Positions 32,737 through 42,376 of a DNA stretch of 46,783 nucleotides are shown here, in pieces (position 1 is the first letter of the stretch; each line of letters opens with the position of its first letter). The stretch is from Rhizobium sp. ASV8 (GTDB lineage Bacteria > Pseudomonadota > Alphaproteobacteria > Rhizobiales > Rhizobiaceae). The notes beneath the pieces were generated by a model, which was not told where the DNA came from, searched no databases, and saw only the letters and a program-made list of their open reading frames with translations. Where the stretch lies: contig NZ_JAELUG010000044.1 of NCBI RefSeq assembly GCF_016429255.1, positions 1-46,783 of the forward strand, in the 5' to 3' direction. The position numbers were made by a program, and so were the translations under genes.

Positions 32737-35193
32737 ATGAACGAATGGGGGATAACGGGCGATAGCCGGGGGGCGGTCGCACGAAAGAATGCAGGGGCAA
32801 CGCGAAGGCTGGCGATCGCCTTGCTGGGGGGCGCTGTCATCGGGTGTGGCGCCTTTGCACCGGTATCGGTCGCGGTTGCGCAAACAAAAGAGCCAAATGC
32901 CCAGCAGGCCCTACGCTTCTCCATCCCGGCCCAGCCCCTTTCATCCGCCGTCGATGCATTTAGCCGGGTGAGCGGCTGGCAGGTCGGTTATTCGTCCAAG
33001 ATTGCGCGCGATACCACGACACGAGCCGTTTCCGGTGCCATGGCGCCCGCCCAGGCGCTGCAGGCGATGCTTGCGGGAACCAATATCCGTGTGCGCTTAA
33101 CCGGGCAGTCCAGCGCTGCCCTTGTCGACGCTTCGGAGGCGGCAAATAGCGGTGTGGATGCTGATGGCTCGACGATGTTGAGCCCGATCGTCATCGAAGG
33201 CCAATCAAGCGCCGCGGCACTGCAAAGCGACGGACTAGCTGCGGATGGCTACAGGGCCGATCGGATTTCCTCGCTTGGTCCTCTCGGCGCTACATCGTTG
33301 AAGGACACGCCTTTTTCAGTCAGTGTCGTGCCGCACGAATTGCTGCAGAATATCCAGGCGCAATCGCCCGATGACGTCTTCAGGGTCAATCCCTCCACCC
33401 GTACCAGCACGCCGCAGATCAGCGGTTGGGCTCCAATGGTCAATATCCGTGGTTTTTCCACCTACGATACCGCTTGGGATGGACTGCGGCGGGCCTATAG
33501 TCATGCCACGGTGCTGGAAGACGTCGAGCGGGTTGAAGTGTTGAATGGTCTGTCCGGTTTTTTCTATGGGGCGTCGGCTCCGGGAGGGATGGTCAACTAT
33601 GTCAGCAAACGGCCGACGCAGGAACGCTACAATAGCGTCACGGTCGGAACCTATGGCGCCGGGCAAGCCTACGTCCATGGCGATTTCGGCGGTCCGATCA
33701 ATCAGGACGGCTCCCTCGGTTATCGCATCAATATCGTAAAGCAGGCGGGCGATACCGCAATCGACGATCAGAACATCAATCGCGGTTTGATCAGCGGCGC
33801 TTTCGACTGGCAGGTTACCGATCAGCTGAAACTCGAACTGAATACGTCCTACAGCAAGTACAAGACGGAGAATTCATCCACCTGGTGGTCTTACAGCATT
33901 CCTCACGGCGATGTTCCGGACCCGGAGAAGAATTGGGGCCAGAAATGGATCCGCGACGAGTTCGAGAAGAAGAAGGCCGAGCTCAGGGCGACCTATGAGC
34001 TGAATGACAGCATCACGCTACGCGGCGCCTATTCAAAGGAATACATCAACAGGCCGGTTCAGGACCACATCATGAATGCGGTCGCTTCGCCGGGCGAATA
34101 TACCCAGGTTGCCATCCATTCGGGCCGTACCAAGGATGAATTCGATGCGGCGCAAATTCTCGCGGATTTGACCTTTGATACCGGTTCCATCAGCCACAAG
34201 ATTACCACCGGATATCAGATGTATTCCGACAAGCAGTGGGGCACGCCTTATAGTCCGAATACGGGCTGGCTCGGGCCGTTCCCGCTGAGCTCGCCCACAT
34301 ATCTGCCGTATCCGACATTCCCAATCGATCAGTCCACGCCGTACTATGCGGGGCGCGTTCAAAACCAGAATTTCGTCATCGGCGATCAGGTTGAACTCAC
34401 CGAGCGACTGACAATGCTTGCCGGTGCGACCTACAGCAAGATCCAGTCCGTTTCCTACGACAGCGGCGGGAGCCTGTCGTCCCCGCGTTACGACCAGGGA
34501 CGCTGGTCGCCGTCGACATCGTTAATTTACAAGATAACGCCGACCATTTCGATTTATGGCAGCTATATTGAAGGCTTGGAGCAGGGCGGGGTCGCGCCCG
34601 ACGGCACCCTGAACAATGGCATGGTGATGGCGCCGATGATCAGTCGGCAAAAGGAAATAGGCATCAAGGCCGAAGTATCCGAAGTTCTGTTGACGGCTGC
34701 GCTATTCGACATCGAAAAGGCCTATGAATTCGTCAATTCCGAGAACATTTATACGCAGAATGGCCGCCAGAACCATCGTGGCATCGAGTTGACCGCGACC
34801 GGAAAAGTTACGGACAACTTGACCTTGCTCGGTGGCATCACTCTTCTCAACGCAAAGGTCAAGGGAGGCGACTACGATGGGAACGCGCCGACCGATGTCG
34901 CGAAGGTACTTGCCAAGCTTTACGCCGAATATGAAGTGCCGCGCATCGAGGGCCTCGTGCTGACCGGCGGCATACAGCACACGGGCAAGCAATGGGCAGA
35001 CGATGTCAACACCGACAGGCTGTCGGCCTATACGACCTTTGATCTCGGTGCGCGCTATACGACGACGGCCTACGGCGATCCGTTGACGGTGCGATTCGGT
35101 GTCACAAACGTCGCGAACAAGGCCTATTGGCAGAACAGCCATTATATCGGGGCGCCCAGAACCGTCGCTTTTTCGATCCAGAAGCAGTTCTGA
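32737..35193 (+). CDS. TonB-dependent siderophore receptor with STN signalling domain
   Basis: An 818-residue outer-membrane transporter for a ferric siderophore. After a signal peptide (cleavage after about VAVAQ, residue 49) comes the STN domain (about 58-130: FSIPAQPLSSAVDAFSRVSG, AMAPAQALQAMLAGT) that talks to FecR, a TonB-box-like SPIVIEG, the plug (LKDTPFSVSVVPHELLQN, VNIRGFSTYDTAWDG, RVEVLNGLSGFFYGASAPGG) and a 22-strand-type barrel that ends RTVAFSIQKQF. The closest described group is FhuA/FpvA-like hydroxamate receptors, but ligand class cannot be read safely. It heads the uptake gene block: the next gene starts two bases after its stop. Confidence 0.92.
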   Translation: MNEWGITGDSRGAVARKNAGATRRLAIALLGGAVIGCGAFAPVSVAVAQTKEPNAQQALRFSIPAQPLSSAVDAFSRVSGWQVGYSSKIARDTTTRAVSGAMAPAQALQAMLAGTNIRVRLTGQSSAALVDASEAANSGVDADGSTMLSPIVIEGQSSAAALQSDGLAADGYRADRISSLGPLGATSLKDTPFSVSVVPHELLQNIQAQSPDDVFRVNPSTRTSTPQISGWAPMVNIRGFSTYDTAWDGLRRAYSHATVLEDVERVEVLNGLSGFFYGASAPGGMVNYVSKRPTQERYNSVTVGTYGAGQAYVHGDFGGPINQDGSLGYRINIVKQAGDTAIDDQNINRGLISGAFDWQVTDQLKLELNTSYSKYKTENSSTWWSYSIPHGDVPDPEKNWGQKWIRDEFEKKKAELRATYELNDSITLRGAYSKEYINRPVQDHIMNAVASPGEYTQVAIHSGRTKDEFDAAQILADLTFDTGSISHKITTGYQMYSDKQWGTPYSPNTGWLGPFPLSSPTYLPYPTFPIDQSTPYYAGRVQNQNFVIGDQVELTERLTMLAGATYSKIQSVSYDSGGSLSSPRYDQGRWSPSTSLIYKITPTISIYGSYIEGLEQGGVAPDGTLNNGMVMAPMISRQKEIGIKAEVSEVLLTAALFDIEKAYEFVNSENIYTQNGRQNHRGIELTATGKVTDNLTLLGGITLLNAKVKGGDYDGNAPTDVAKVLAKLYAEYEVPRIEGLVLTGGIQHTGKQWADDVNTDRLSAYTTFDLGARYTTTAYGDPLTVRFGVTNVANKAYWQNSHYIGAPRTVAFSIQKQF

Positions 35194-35195
35194 CG

Positions 35196-36080
35196 ATGGT
35201 CTCTTGGGCCCCGTCGCGCCGGGCGCTGCTCGGCGCTGTCTGCGCAACGGCTCTTGCCGGTCCCATGCGAGCGGCGACCTTTGGCATGCCACAGGTCGTT
35301 GCGTGCGACTGGTCCGGCGGGCAGAACCTTCTTGCGCTTGATATCGTGCCGCTGGCCCTGCCGGAGGTGGAGCGGTACAGGCTACTGGTAGTCGAGCCAG
35401 CCCTTCCCGCCTCGATGCGCGATCTTGGTTTGCGTTCGGAGCCCAATCTGGAACTCGTCATGGATCTCGCCCCGGATCTCATCCTGCTGGGCAACGATCA
35501 CGAGGCGGTCCGCGACCGGATTGCCCGCATTGCGAGCGTGGAAATATTTTCTCCTGACGGGTTCGACGGAAGCGATCCGATAAGGGCAGGCGCCGCCGCG
35601 CTTAGCCTGTTGGCGCGGCGGCTGAAGCTGGAAGCTCGCTATGAGGCGTTCATGCGTTCTTTCGAGGCGGATATGGCTGCCGCAGGTCAAAGGCTGCGCG
35701 GCTATGACGGCCGGCCCGTCTTCATTGCCACTGTCATTGATGGTCGGCGCCTGCTCCTGTTCGGGGAAAACAGCATGTATCAGAACGTACTCGACCGGTT
35801 CGGCATCTCCAACGCCTGGAACGGATTCACCACGGCGTACGGTCATGTGACGGTCACTGCTGACCGGCTCCTGGAGCAGCCTGAAGCCCGCCTTCTCTGT
35901 GTCGGGGACAGCAGTGCGACGGCTCTTGAGACGTTGCTGGGGTCGCCGGTGATTGCGAGCCTCCCCTTCGTTCGGGAGGGGCGTGTCGCACGGATTGCGG
36001 ACGTCCTATTCTATGGAGGACTTCCCGCTGCACGCCGCTTTGCGCGACTATCTTCCACGGCGCTGTCTGAGGGGGGCTGA
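35196..36080 (+). CDS. FhuD-like periplasmic siderophore-binding protein
   Basis: A 294-residue binding protein of the TroA/FhuD fold. The N-terminus has a twin-arginine-like signal (SRRALLGAV), as in FhuD homologues. Motifs are VACDWSGGQNLLALDIVPLA, LVMDLAPDLILLGND, FGENSMYQNVLDRFGISNAW and the C-terminal YGGLPAARRFA. It passes ferric siderophore to the permease. The start ATG at 35196 comes right behind the receptor stop. A longer frame from 35127 lies inside the receptor gene and is not used. Confidence 0.88.
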   Translation: MVSWAPSRRALLGAVCATALAGPMRAATFGMPQVVACDWSGGQNLLALDIVPLALPEVERYRLLVVEPALPASMRDLGLRSEPNLELVMDLAPDLILLGNDHEAVRDRIARIASVEIFSPDGFDGSDPIRAGAAALSLLARRLKLEARYEAFMRSFEADMAAAGQRLRGYDGRPVFIATVIDGRRLLLFGENSMYQNVLDRFGISNAWNGFTTAYGHVTVTADRLLEQPEARLLCVGDSSATALETLLGSPVIASLPFVREGRVARIADVLFYGGLPAARRFARLSSTALSEGG

Positions 36081-36084
36081 ACTC

Positions 36085-38067
36085 ATGCAAGGGATGCGAC
36101 ACACACCCGCCTCTGTTCTGGTTCCCGGCGGACTGGTCTTGTTGGGGGCGGCGACCCTGGCGTGGAACACTTTTTCGCTGCTGCCGGCCGGCATGTCGCT
36201 GCTGGATATCGTCGACCCGCGCGAAGATGAGACCAGGCAGATTCTGCTTCACTACACCCTGCTGCCGCGGATGTTCGTTGCCGTGATGGCCGGCGCGGCT
36301 CTGGGGTTAGCCGGATCCATCCTGCAGCGGGTGTTGCGCAATCCGCTTGCGGAGCCTGCGACCCTGGGCGTATCGGGCGGCGCCTATCTCGCGCTTACCA
36401 TCGCAACCTTATGGTTTCCCGACCTTGCTGCCGCTGCACCGGAATGGGTTGCCTTCGCCGGAACCGGATGCGCGCTCGCGGCCGTTCTCGGCCTTGCCTG
36501 GCGCAATGGCCTTGCGCCGGCGACCGTCACCCTCGCAGGAATGATCATCAGTCTTTACTGCGGCGCGGCAAGTTCGATCTTGATGCTGTTCAATCATGAT
36601 TTCCTGACAGGCATCTATCTCTGGGGGGCGGGCTACCTCGATCAGCAGGACTGGTCCGGGGTCGTTTTTCTTGAGCCAAGGCTTGCGATCGTTGGCCTCG
36701 CCGCTATTGTCGTGCTGCGACCGCTATCGCTGCTGGCGCTTGGCGATGCAAATGTCCGCAGTCTTGGCCTCAACCTGAGAGGCTTCCGGCTTGTGGCGCT
36801 GACCATTGCTGCCGCCCTGATCGCGGTGGTGACGGCGGCCATAGGGGTTATCGGCTTTATCGGGCTTGCCGCGCCGGCGCTCGCCCGTACCTGTGGCGCG
36901 CGGCGCATGTCGGCCGAAGTCCTTTGGTCGACAGTCCTTGGCGCATTGCTGCTGTTCGGTACGGACCAATGTGTCCAGGCGTTGCCGGTTACTTACCGAA
37001 TCTTTCCGACGGGCGCGGTAACGGCCCTGATGGCTGCGCCACTGATGCTGGTTCTCGCGCCGAAACTGAAGTCCATCGTGGTGCCTATCGCCAGTGCCGG
37101 CGCAGCCGCGGGCAGGATCGACAAGACACTGCCTGCGCTCGCGCTGGCGGTAGTCGGCCTGGCGATTCTCTTTATGCTCTCCATTCATGTCGGACGTGGT
37201 CTCAGTGGCTGGTATCTCGCATCGGGCATTGCAGACCGTGACCTTATCGCGCTGCGGCTGACCCGCTCCGCGGCAGCTTTCTGCGGTGGGGCGATGCTGG
37301 CCGTTGCTGGCGCCGTGCTGCAGAGAATGACCGGCAATCCGCTTGGTTCGCCAGAAGCGCTCGGCGTCTCGTCGGGGGCCATGCTTGGTGTCATCGCGAT
37401 AACGCTCTCGGCGACGACTGTCGCGCGTCCGCTTCAGATCGGGGCGGCCACCATGGGAGCCGGCATCGTTCTTCTTGCGATCATGATGCTGGCCCGCAAG
37501 GGAGGCTATCAGGGACATCGCCTGCTGCTGATCGGCATTACGCTAAGTTCGATTTCCGGATTTGTCATGACCGTTGTGATGGCGGCGCAGGACCCACGCC
37601 TTGAGCAGCTTCTGGCCTGGATGTCCGGTTCCACCTATGCGGTCCAGCCTTCGGAGGCGATGGTGGCCGCGATCATCCTTGCAATGGGATTGATCGTTAC
37701 GTGGAGCCTCCGCCGGTGGTTGGAAATTCTGCCGTTGGGCGCGGATGCTGCCCGAAACCTGGGCGCTCCGATGCGGCCGGCCACACTAACCCTTCTGTCG
37801 TTTTCGGCGACGATGACCGCGGCGGCAACCATTCTCGTAGGACCCTTGAGCTTTGCGGGACTCATGGGGCCGCATCTCGCTCGCTTGGCTGGCTTTCGGC
37901 GCGCGGTCGCGCATGCATGCGCATCCGCCCTGATCGGCGGCGCCATCCTGCTAATTGCGGAGTGGGCTGGCCGCAATCTCATCTTTCCATATCAGATTCC
38001 GGCCGGGCTGCTGGCGACGGTGGTTGGTGGGCCATTTCTGCTCGTTCTCATCGGGAAGCATTCATGA
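36085..38067 (+). CDS. fhuB: Fused FhuB-like siderophore permease (two FecCD domains)
   Basis: A 660-residue inner-membrane protein with two tandem FecCD-type permease halves, the FhuB arrangement. Half 1 carries MAGAALGLAGSILQRVLRNPL and LGVSGGAYLAL with GFIGLAAPALAR; half 2 carries AVAGAVLQRMTGNPLGSPEA, LGVSSGAMLGV and SFAGLMGPHLARLAG. These GLxxP and NPL loops are the ATPase-contact sites, so a FhuC-type ATPase is required, yet none is encoded in this operon. I chose ATG 36085, five bases after the FhuD stop; the ATG at 35953 would overlap the fhuD-like gene by 43 codons. Confidence 0.9.
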   Translation: MQGMRHTPASVLVPGGLVLLGAATLAWNTFSLLPAGMSLLDIVDPREDETRQILLHYTLLPRMFVAVMAGAALGLAGSILQRVLRNPLAEPATLGVSGGAYLALTIATLWFPDLAAAAPEWVAFAGTGCALAAVLGLAWRNGLAPATVTLAGMIISLYCGAASSILMLFNHDFLTGIYLWGAGYLDQQDWSGVVFLEPRLAIVGLAAIVVLRPLSLLALGDANVRSLGLNLRGFRLVALTIAAALIAVVTAAIGVIGFIGLAAPALARTCGARRMSAEVLWSTVLGALLLFGTDQCVQALPVTYRIFPTGAVTALMAAPLMLVLAPKLKSIVVPIASAGAAAGRIDKTLPALALAVVGLAILFMLSIHVGRGLSGWYLASGIADRDLIALRLTRSAAAFCGGAMLAVAGAVLQRMTGNPLGSPEALGVSSGAMLGVIAITLSATTVARPLQIGAATMGAGIVLLAIMMLARKGGYQGHRLLLIGITLSSISGFVMTVVMAAQDPRLEQLLAWMSGSTYAVQPSEAMVAAIILAMGLIVTWSLRRWLEILPLGADAARNLGAPMRPATLTLLSFSATMTAAATILVGPLSFAGLMGPHLARLAGFRRAVAHACASALIGGAILLIAEWAGRNLIFPYQIPAGLLATVVGGPFLLVLIGKHS

Positions 38068-38789
38068 TGACAAGACAGCCGCGCGGATTTCGCATCGTCG
38101 AGGTTCAGGCCTCGCATCGCCTGACCCGCTCCATGCAGCGATTGCGGTTCGTTGGCCTCGATCTCGATCATCTCGCGACGGAGGAGAACCTGCATGTCCG
38201 GCTGCATCTGCCGGAGACGGAATTGCCCGACGCCGAGAGCCATACGCGTTACTACACGATCCGCAAAATAGGGGCGGGATGGTTCGACGTGGATTTCGTG
38301 CTTCACGATAGCGGGCCTGGAGCAAGTTTTGCCCGGCGCGCCGTTCCCGGAATGCGATGCGGCGTCTCCGGGCCGTGCGGGCTGGGGATCAAGCCGGCGG
38401 CGAGATACTTACTTGCCGGCGACGAAACCGCCTTGCCGGCGATTGCAAGGATCGCGGAGTCTTTGCCGGAAACGGCGGCAGGCCATATCCTCATCGAGGT
38501 CGACACTGCCAGAGATATCATTGATTTTCACACACCAATCAATGTCAACGTCGAATGGTTTTTTCGGCGTTCCACTTGGGCAAAGGAGCGCGCCGATTAT
38601 TCCTCTCGCTTGCGTTTGGCGATAGAGGCATTGAAGGTTTACGGGAATCGATACGTGTGGATCGCGGGCGAGCATGACGTCGTCATGCCGTTACGCCCCT
38701 TGCTGAAAGACACGCCGTCGCTTTGTGTTCCTTACTGGCGCCGGAAAGAGCCGGAAAACGTGCGTGCTCTATCGAAAGGTGACGCATAG
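38064..38789 (+). CDS. Siderophore-interacting protein (ViuB-like ferric reductase)
   Basis: A 241-residue cytosolic FAD-binding protein of the SIP/ViuB family, which reduces ferric siderophore to release iron. It shows LRFVGLDLDHLA, the FAD-contact RYYTIRKIG (canonical R.YT.R), DFVLHDSGPGASFA, GPCGLGIKPAARYLLAGDET and a late YVWIAGEH. The start ATG overlaps the permease stop in ATGA, so it is translationally coupled. As last gene of the operon it completes receptor, binding protein, permease and iron release. Confidence 0.88.
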   Translation: MMTRQPRGFRIVEVQASHRLTRSMQRLRFVGLDLDHLATEENLHVRLHLPETELPDAESHTRYYTIRKIGAGWFDVDFVLHDSGPGASFARRAVPGMRCGVSGPCGLGIKPAARYLLAGDETALPAIARIAESLPETAAGHILIEVDTARDIIDFHTPINVNVEWFFRRSTWAKERADYSSRLRLAIEALKVYGNRYVWIAGEHDVVMPLRPLLKDTPSLCVPYWRRKEPENVRALSKGDA

Positions 38790-39331
38790 ACCTACGACGC
38801 AAATATCGGTTCTGAAATTGATAGGTGGCGTTAGCTCAGCATTTGATCAGATCGGCTAACGTACCCGTATCTGTTCTCAAAAAATACCGAACCCATGCTC
38901 CAACGCTGGCGACAAACGGCGCTATCGGCTCGAAGCAAGTCTGGTTGATTTTTTAGGATTGCGGGCACATCGGTTCGATTCTCTTCAAGAGCAACCTTTA
39001 TCGGAGAACAGGGCCACTCGAAGCTGAGACAGTGCGTTGCGAGGGTGAAAAGCGGATGTTCTCCGGCATGTGGAGATGCATCGAGAAGCGAACCTCCAGT
39101 ATGCCGCTTGAACTGCAGCCACGATCGTCAGCCAGACCGCATGACGACAGCGGGAGGGCGCGGCACTTCTGTTCCATGTGGAATTTTGCAACAGAGCCTG
39201 CCGCAGGTGAAGATAAGAGGGAATGTCGAACTTGGTGGTATTTGATCAAGAAATACAATTGCAGCTTGAGTTTAAATAAAAGATCAATTAACGTTCGGTT
39301 AGACATCGAATATCATCCGAGGGGGCTTGGG
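38790..39331. other. Intergenic region between siderophore and caspase loci
   Basis: No supported gene. It contains an IS6-like terminal repeat at 39184-39198 and probably the promoter for the exported-peptidase operon in the AT-rich part near 39235-39320. Confidence 0.4.
39184..39198. repeat. Solo IS6/IS26-like terminal inverted repeat
   Basis: The reverse complement reads GGCTCTGTTGCAAAA, close to the GGCACTGTTGCAAA ends of IS6-family elements. I find no transposase or second end in this stretch, so it is at most a scar. Confidence 0.3.
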
Positions 39332-40294
39332 ATGAAGATCAATTCGAAATTTCTGTCTGTACTGATATTTCTTTTTCTGAATTCCGTTGCTTTCGCCGAC
39401 AATCCGAATGGATTCAACAAATATATCCTGAAGGCCGTCGACGAAATAAGTCGGAATTATCCCAGCAAAGGTTACGATATCAATCGCGCCTATACGCACG
39501 ATATCGTTTACGGGGCGGAGACGGTTAAGTCCAGCCAGCCGCCTTTGACGATGTGCGTTGCGGCAACAGCGGAAGTCATCATCACCGCCTTGAACATGTA
39601 TGCGGCCGAAACCGGCGACAAGAGCGTCTACCAGTATTTCCCGGCCACCAGCTGGAACCGGATGCGTCCGAAGGATATCCGGTCGCACATCTGGGTCGAC
39701 CCGAAGCTCGATTCTTACGGAACGGCCGATGCCCTTGTGACCTTTGGCGTCGGAAAGCGGGTCAAATTCAGCGAGTTGGAGCCGGGCTCCTTCGTCAATA
39801 TAAACCGACTCAATAATTCCGGACATTCGGTCGTGTTCATCGGCTTCATCGACGTGAAGGGTGAGGTGCTGTCACGATATTCCGACAAGGTCATGGGCTT
39901 CAAATATTTTTCGTCCCAAGGCAAGGGCACGACCGGTGACGCCGGCTTCGCCTATCGCTATGCCTTCTTTGCAAAGGATCCCAGCAAGCCGTATTGCCCG
40001 GATCTTCCCGCCGGCAAACGCCGAGACTGCAAGATAATCTGGTCCACGGGACAGAAACTCCTGAATACCGGCTACATGCTGATGCCGTCGAAATGGGATG
40101 CCACAACGCGCGACAAGAACCTGAAGGACATAGCCGAAGGGCTCTATGTCCAGACGCGGTCGCGCGGTCCGTCGGCCCTGCCGGGCATTTCGGACACGTT
40201 GTCCGAAGCAGAATTCCTCAAGGCGATCGACCAGACGGACACGATGGAATTGAACCCGGCGTTCAAGATCGGCAACTTGACCACGGACGATTGA
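39332..40294 (+). CDS. Exported putative papain-fold cysteine peptidase/amidase
   Basis: A 320-residue protein with a clean signal peptide (about 1-22, ending VAFA). I do not recognise a named family, but the order of motifs is that of papain-like/CHAP/C39-type enzymes: a candidate nucleophile Cys75 in PPLTMCVAATAEV at the start of a helix, and a candidate His165 in NNSGHSVVFIGFID at the start of a strand. In between are SWNRMRPKDIRSH and FSELEPGSFVNI. A GAGGGGG ribosome site supports ATG 39332; the longer frame from 39032 is not needed. It lies two bases before the caspase gene and is probably co-translated with it. Confidence 0.65.
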   Translation: MKINSKFLSVLIFLFLNSVAFADNPNGFNKYILKAVDEISRNYPSKGYDINRAYTHDIVYGAETVKSSQPPLTMCVAATAEVIITALNMYAAETGDKSVYQYFPATSWNRMRPKDIRSHIWVDPKLDSYGTADALVTFGVGKRVKFSELEPGSFVNINRLNNSGHSVVFIGFIDVKGEVLSRYSDKVMGFKYFSSQGKGTTGDAGFAYRYAFFAKDPSKPYCPDLPAGKRRDCKIIWSTGQKLLNTGYMLMPSKWDATTRDKNLKDIAEGLYVQTRSRGPSALPGISDTLSEAEFLKAIDQTDTMELNPAFKIGNLTTDD

Positions 40295-40296
40295 AA

Positions 40297-42336
40297 ATGA
40301 TCCTCGATGCCATGAAGATCGCCCGGTTCCCACTCGCTTGTTTGCTCGTTGGACTGGCCGTGTCTTTTGCGACGGTCGCCCAAGCGGCGGAATGCTCGGT
40401 CAAGCCGACGGAAGTGACCAATCCGGTTCCCGACCCACCGGAGATGACGCATCCCGACCTCAAGGGGCGTGATTTCGAATTCTACAACAAGAGCTACGCG
40501 TTGCTGATCGGCGAGTCCACCTATCCACAGAAGCCGCTGACGGATGTCCCGGGGGAAATGCGCAAGTTGCGCAGCGTTCTCGAAAGCCAGGGCTTCGACG
40601 TTGCGCTCTTCCTGGACGTGAAGAGCGCCGACTTCTCCAGTGTCATCGAATGTTTCATCGGGAAGGTCGGCACCAACTCGCAAGCGCGCGTGGTTGTCTA
40701 TGTCGCCTCGCACGGCATCACCCGCACCAATCCAGCAGGAAAGCCGATCGGATATATATTGCCGGTCGATGCGCTTCTGCCCACCGACGACCCGGAATTC
40801 GCCTTGAAGGCTGTCAGGATTTCAAAATTCCTGGATTGGGCCGAAGCGCTGGAGGTGAAGCACGCGTTGTTTATTTTCGACGCCTGCTTCTCGGGTACCA
40901 TCATCATGAGCCGAAGTGGCGGGCTCGATCGTCAGCCGCCCTCGGGATATGTGTTCTCAGACAATGTGCAAAAGCCTCTTCGCGAATTTTTCGCGTCCGG
41001 CACCGCCGACCAAGAGGTTCCGGCAACCAGCGCCTACGCTAATCTCCTGACGCAAGCGCTCCTTGGAGAGCGGATCGAGGCTGACAGCAACAGGGACGGA
41101 TATCTGACCGGGACCGAATTGGCCGCCTTCTTGGAAGGAGCGGTTCCGGCCTATTCGAAACAAACGCCCGTTCATGGCCGGATCGCAAATCCGGACCTCG
41201 ACATCGGCGAGATCGTGTTCAAGCTTCCCGAGAGGACCGAGGATATCGTTGCGGCCGAGCAGCCGGAAGAGAGCGGCACGTCGCTCCAACCGGTTTTCAG
41301 GGGTGGAACGGGTGAATCCGACAAGGCCATTGCGCAGGTATACGAAGCCGAAAAGCTCCTCAATACGTCGGTGGCCGCCTGCGACGACGCCTGCATCGAC
41401 AAAACTCGGCAGAACCCCTATTCGATGACAATCGAAATGCCGTCGAACCTGCCGGACAATGCTGTCTTTACCGATATCGAACTGACCTGCAAGGGCTGCA
41501 CCGATCGCTATGCTATCGTGTCGGGCCCGAGCCTGTCGGATAACTCGCGGACATTGGCGACCAAATTTGCCTCCTGGGAAAAGAGCGCTATTTGGAGGCT
41601 CAGGGGCAAAGTGTCCGTGCCGAAAACCGATGGCAAGGTCGTCGTCGTCGATGGCTTCGACAATAAGGTTACGACCGTGGACGCCAACAAGCTCTCCGTC
41701 GTCCGGGCCGCTCTCAACATCAGCGCAGACGATCTGGGACGTTACAACAGGACGGTCGTCAACCTGCAAAGCGAACAGGTGGAGACTAGGCGCGGTGCGC
41801 GAAAGGATCTTGCCGATCTTCTCGCGACGGATGACGGTTCCAAAGCCGCGGCTCTCGTGCGAGGCCTGAACACCGGCACATATCGCTACCAGCTCGGCGT
41901 TGCGGAAGCCCTGAGAAACGCGCCTGACGGCTGGCGCACCACAGAATCTGCATCCCGTGACGTCCTGTCGTCGGTCCAGAAGACTTCATCCGACCCGACG
42001 CTTCAAAAGAGCCTGCAAGGGGCAATCGATAATATCCAGGTCTCGGTATATTACGAGACGGGCGAGGACAACTGGCTCACCAGAGCGGGACAGTTGCGTC
42101 CGAAGGCGAAGACCAGGCCTCCGCTGCCGGCATTCAGCGACCTTCAGGTGGGCGATTTGCTGATCGCTGATTCAAGCGTCTACAAGCGGGCAGGGCCTAG
42201 TATCGAATATGGTTCCCTGGGCATTCTCGAAGGCGGAAAGTGCGTCAAGGTCGTATCGAAGGATCAGCGAGTAAGCGACGCGGGGAATTTGCGCGGCGGA
42301 TGGCTGCGCGTCGTGCCCCGTCCATGCGGCGGATAA
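40297..42336 (+). CDS. Exported caspase-family peptidase with C-terminal SH3-like domain
   Basis: A 679-residue protein with a signal peptide ending VAQAAE. The caspase (peptidase C14) domain covers about residues 65-320: YALLIGESTYPQKPLTDVPG, catalytic His139 in VYVASHGITR, catalytic Cys197 in FIFDACFSGT, and the GTADQ loop (FFASGTADQEVPAT). The substrate should be cut after Arg/Lys as in other bacterial caspases, but this is family knowledge. The middle (about 350-600) is unassigned with a CDDAC and a CKGC pair. The last ~65 residues (QVGDLLIADSSVYKRAGPSI to GGWLRVVPRPCGG) look like a bacterial SH3 domain, often a cell-wall binder. ATG 40312 is an alternative start. Confidence 0.85.
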   Translation: MILDAMKIARFPLACLLVGLAVSFATVAQAAECSVKPTEVTNPVPDPPEMTHPDLKGRDFEFYNKSYALLIGESTYPQKPLTDVPGEMRKLRSVLESQGFDVALFLDVKSADFSSVIECFIGKVGTNSQARVVVYVASHGITRTNPAGKPIGYILPVDALLPTDDPEFALKAVRISKFLDWAEALEVKHALFIFDACFSGTIIMSRSGGLDRQPPSGYVFSDNVQKPLREFFASGTADQEVPATSAYANLLTQALLGERIEADSNRDGYLTGTELAAFLEGAVPAYSKQTPVHGRIANPDLDIGEIVFKLPERTEDIVAAEQPEESGTSLQPVFRGGTGESDKAIAQVYEAEKLLNTSVAACDDACIDKTRQNPYSMTIEMPSNLPDNAVFTDIELTCKGCTDRYAIVSGPSLSDNSRTLATKFASWEKSAIWRLRGKVSVPKTDGKVVVVDGFDNKVTTVDANKLSVVRAALNISADDLGRYNRTVVNLQSEQVETRRGARKDLADLLATDDGSKAAALVRGLNTGTYRYQLGVAEALRNAPDGWRTTESASRDVLSSVQKTSSDPTLQKSLQGAIDNIQVSVYYETGEDNWLTRAGQLRPKAKTRPPLPAFSDLQVGDLLIADSSVYKRAGPSIEYGSLGILEGGKCVKVVSKDQRVSDAGNLRGGWLRVVPRPCGG

Positions 42337-42376
42337 AGCGGGACCATAGGCTCTTTGAAGAAACGGATACCGCCTG

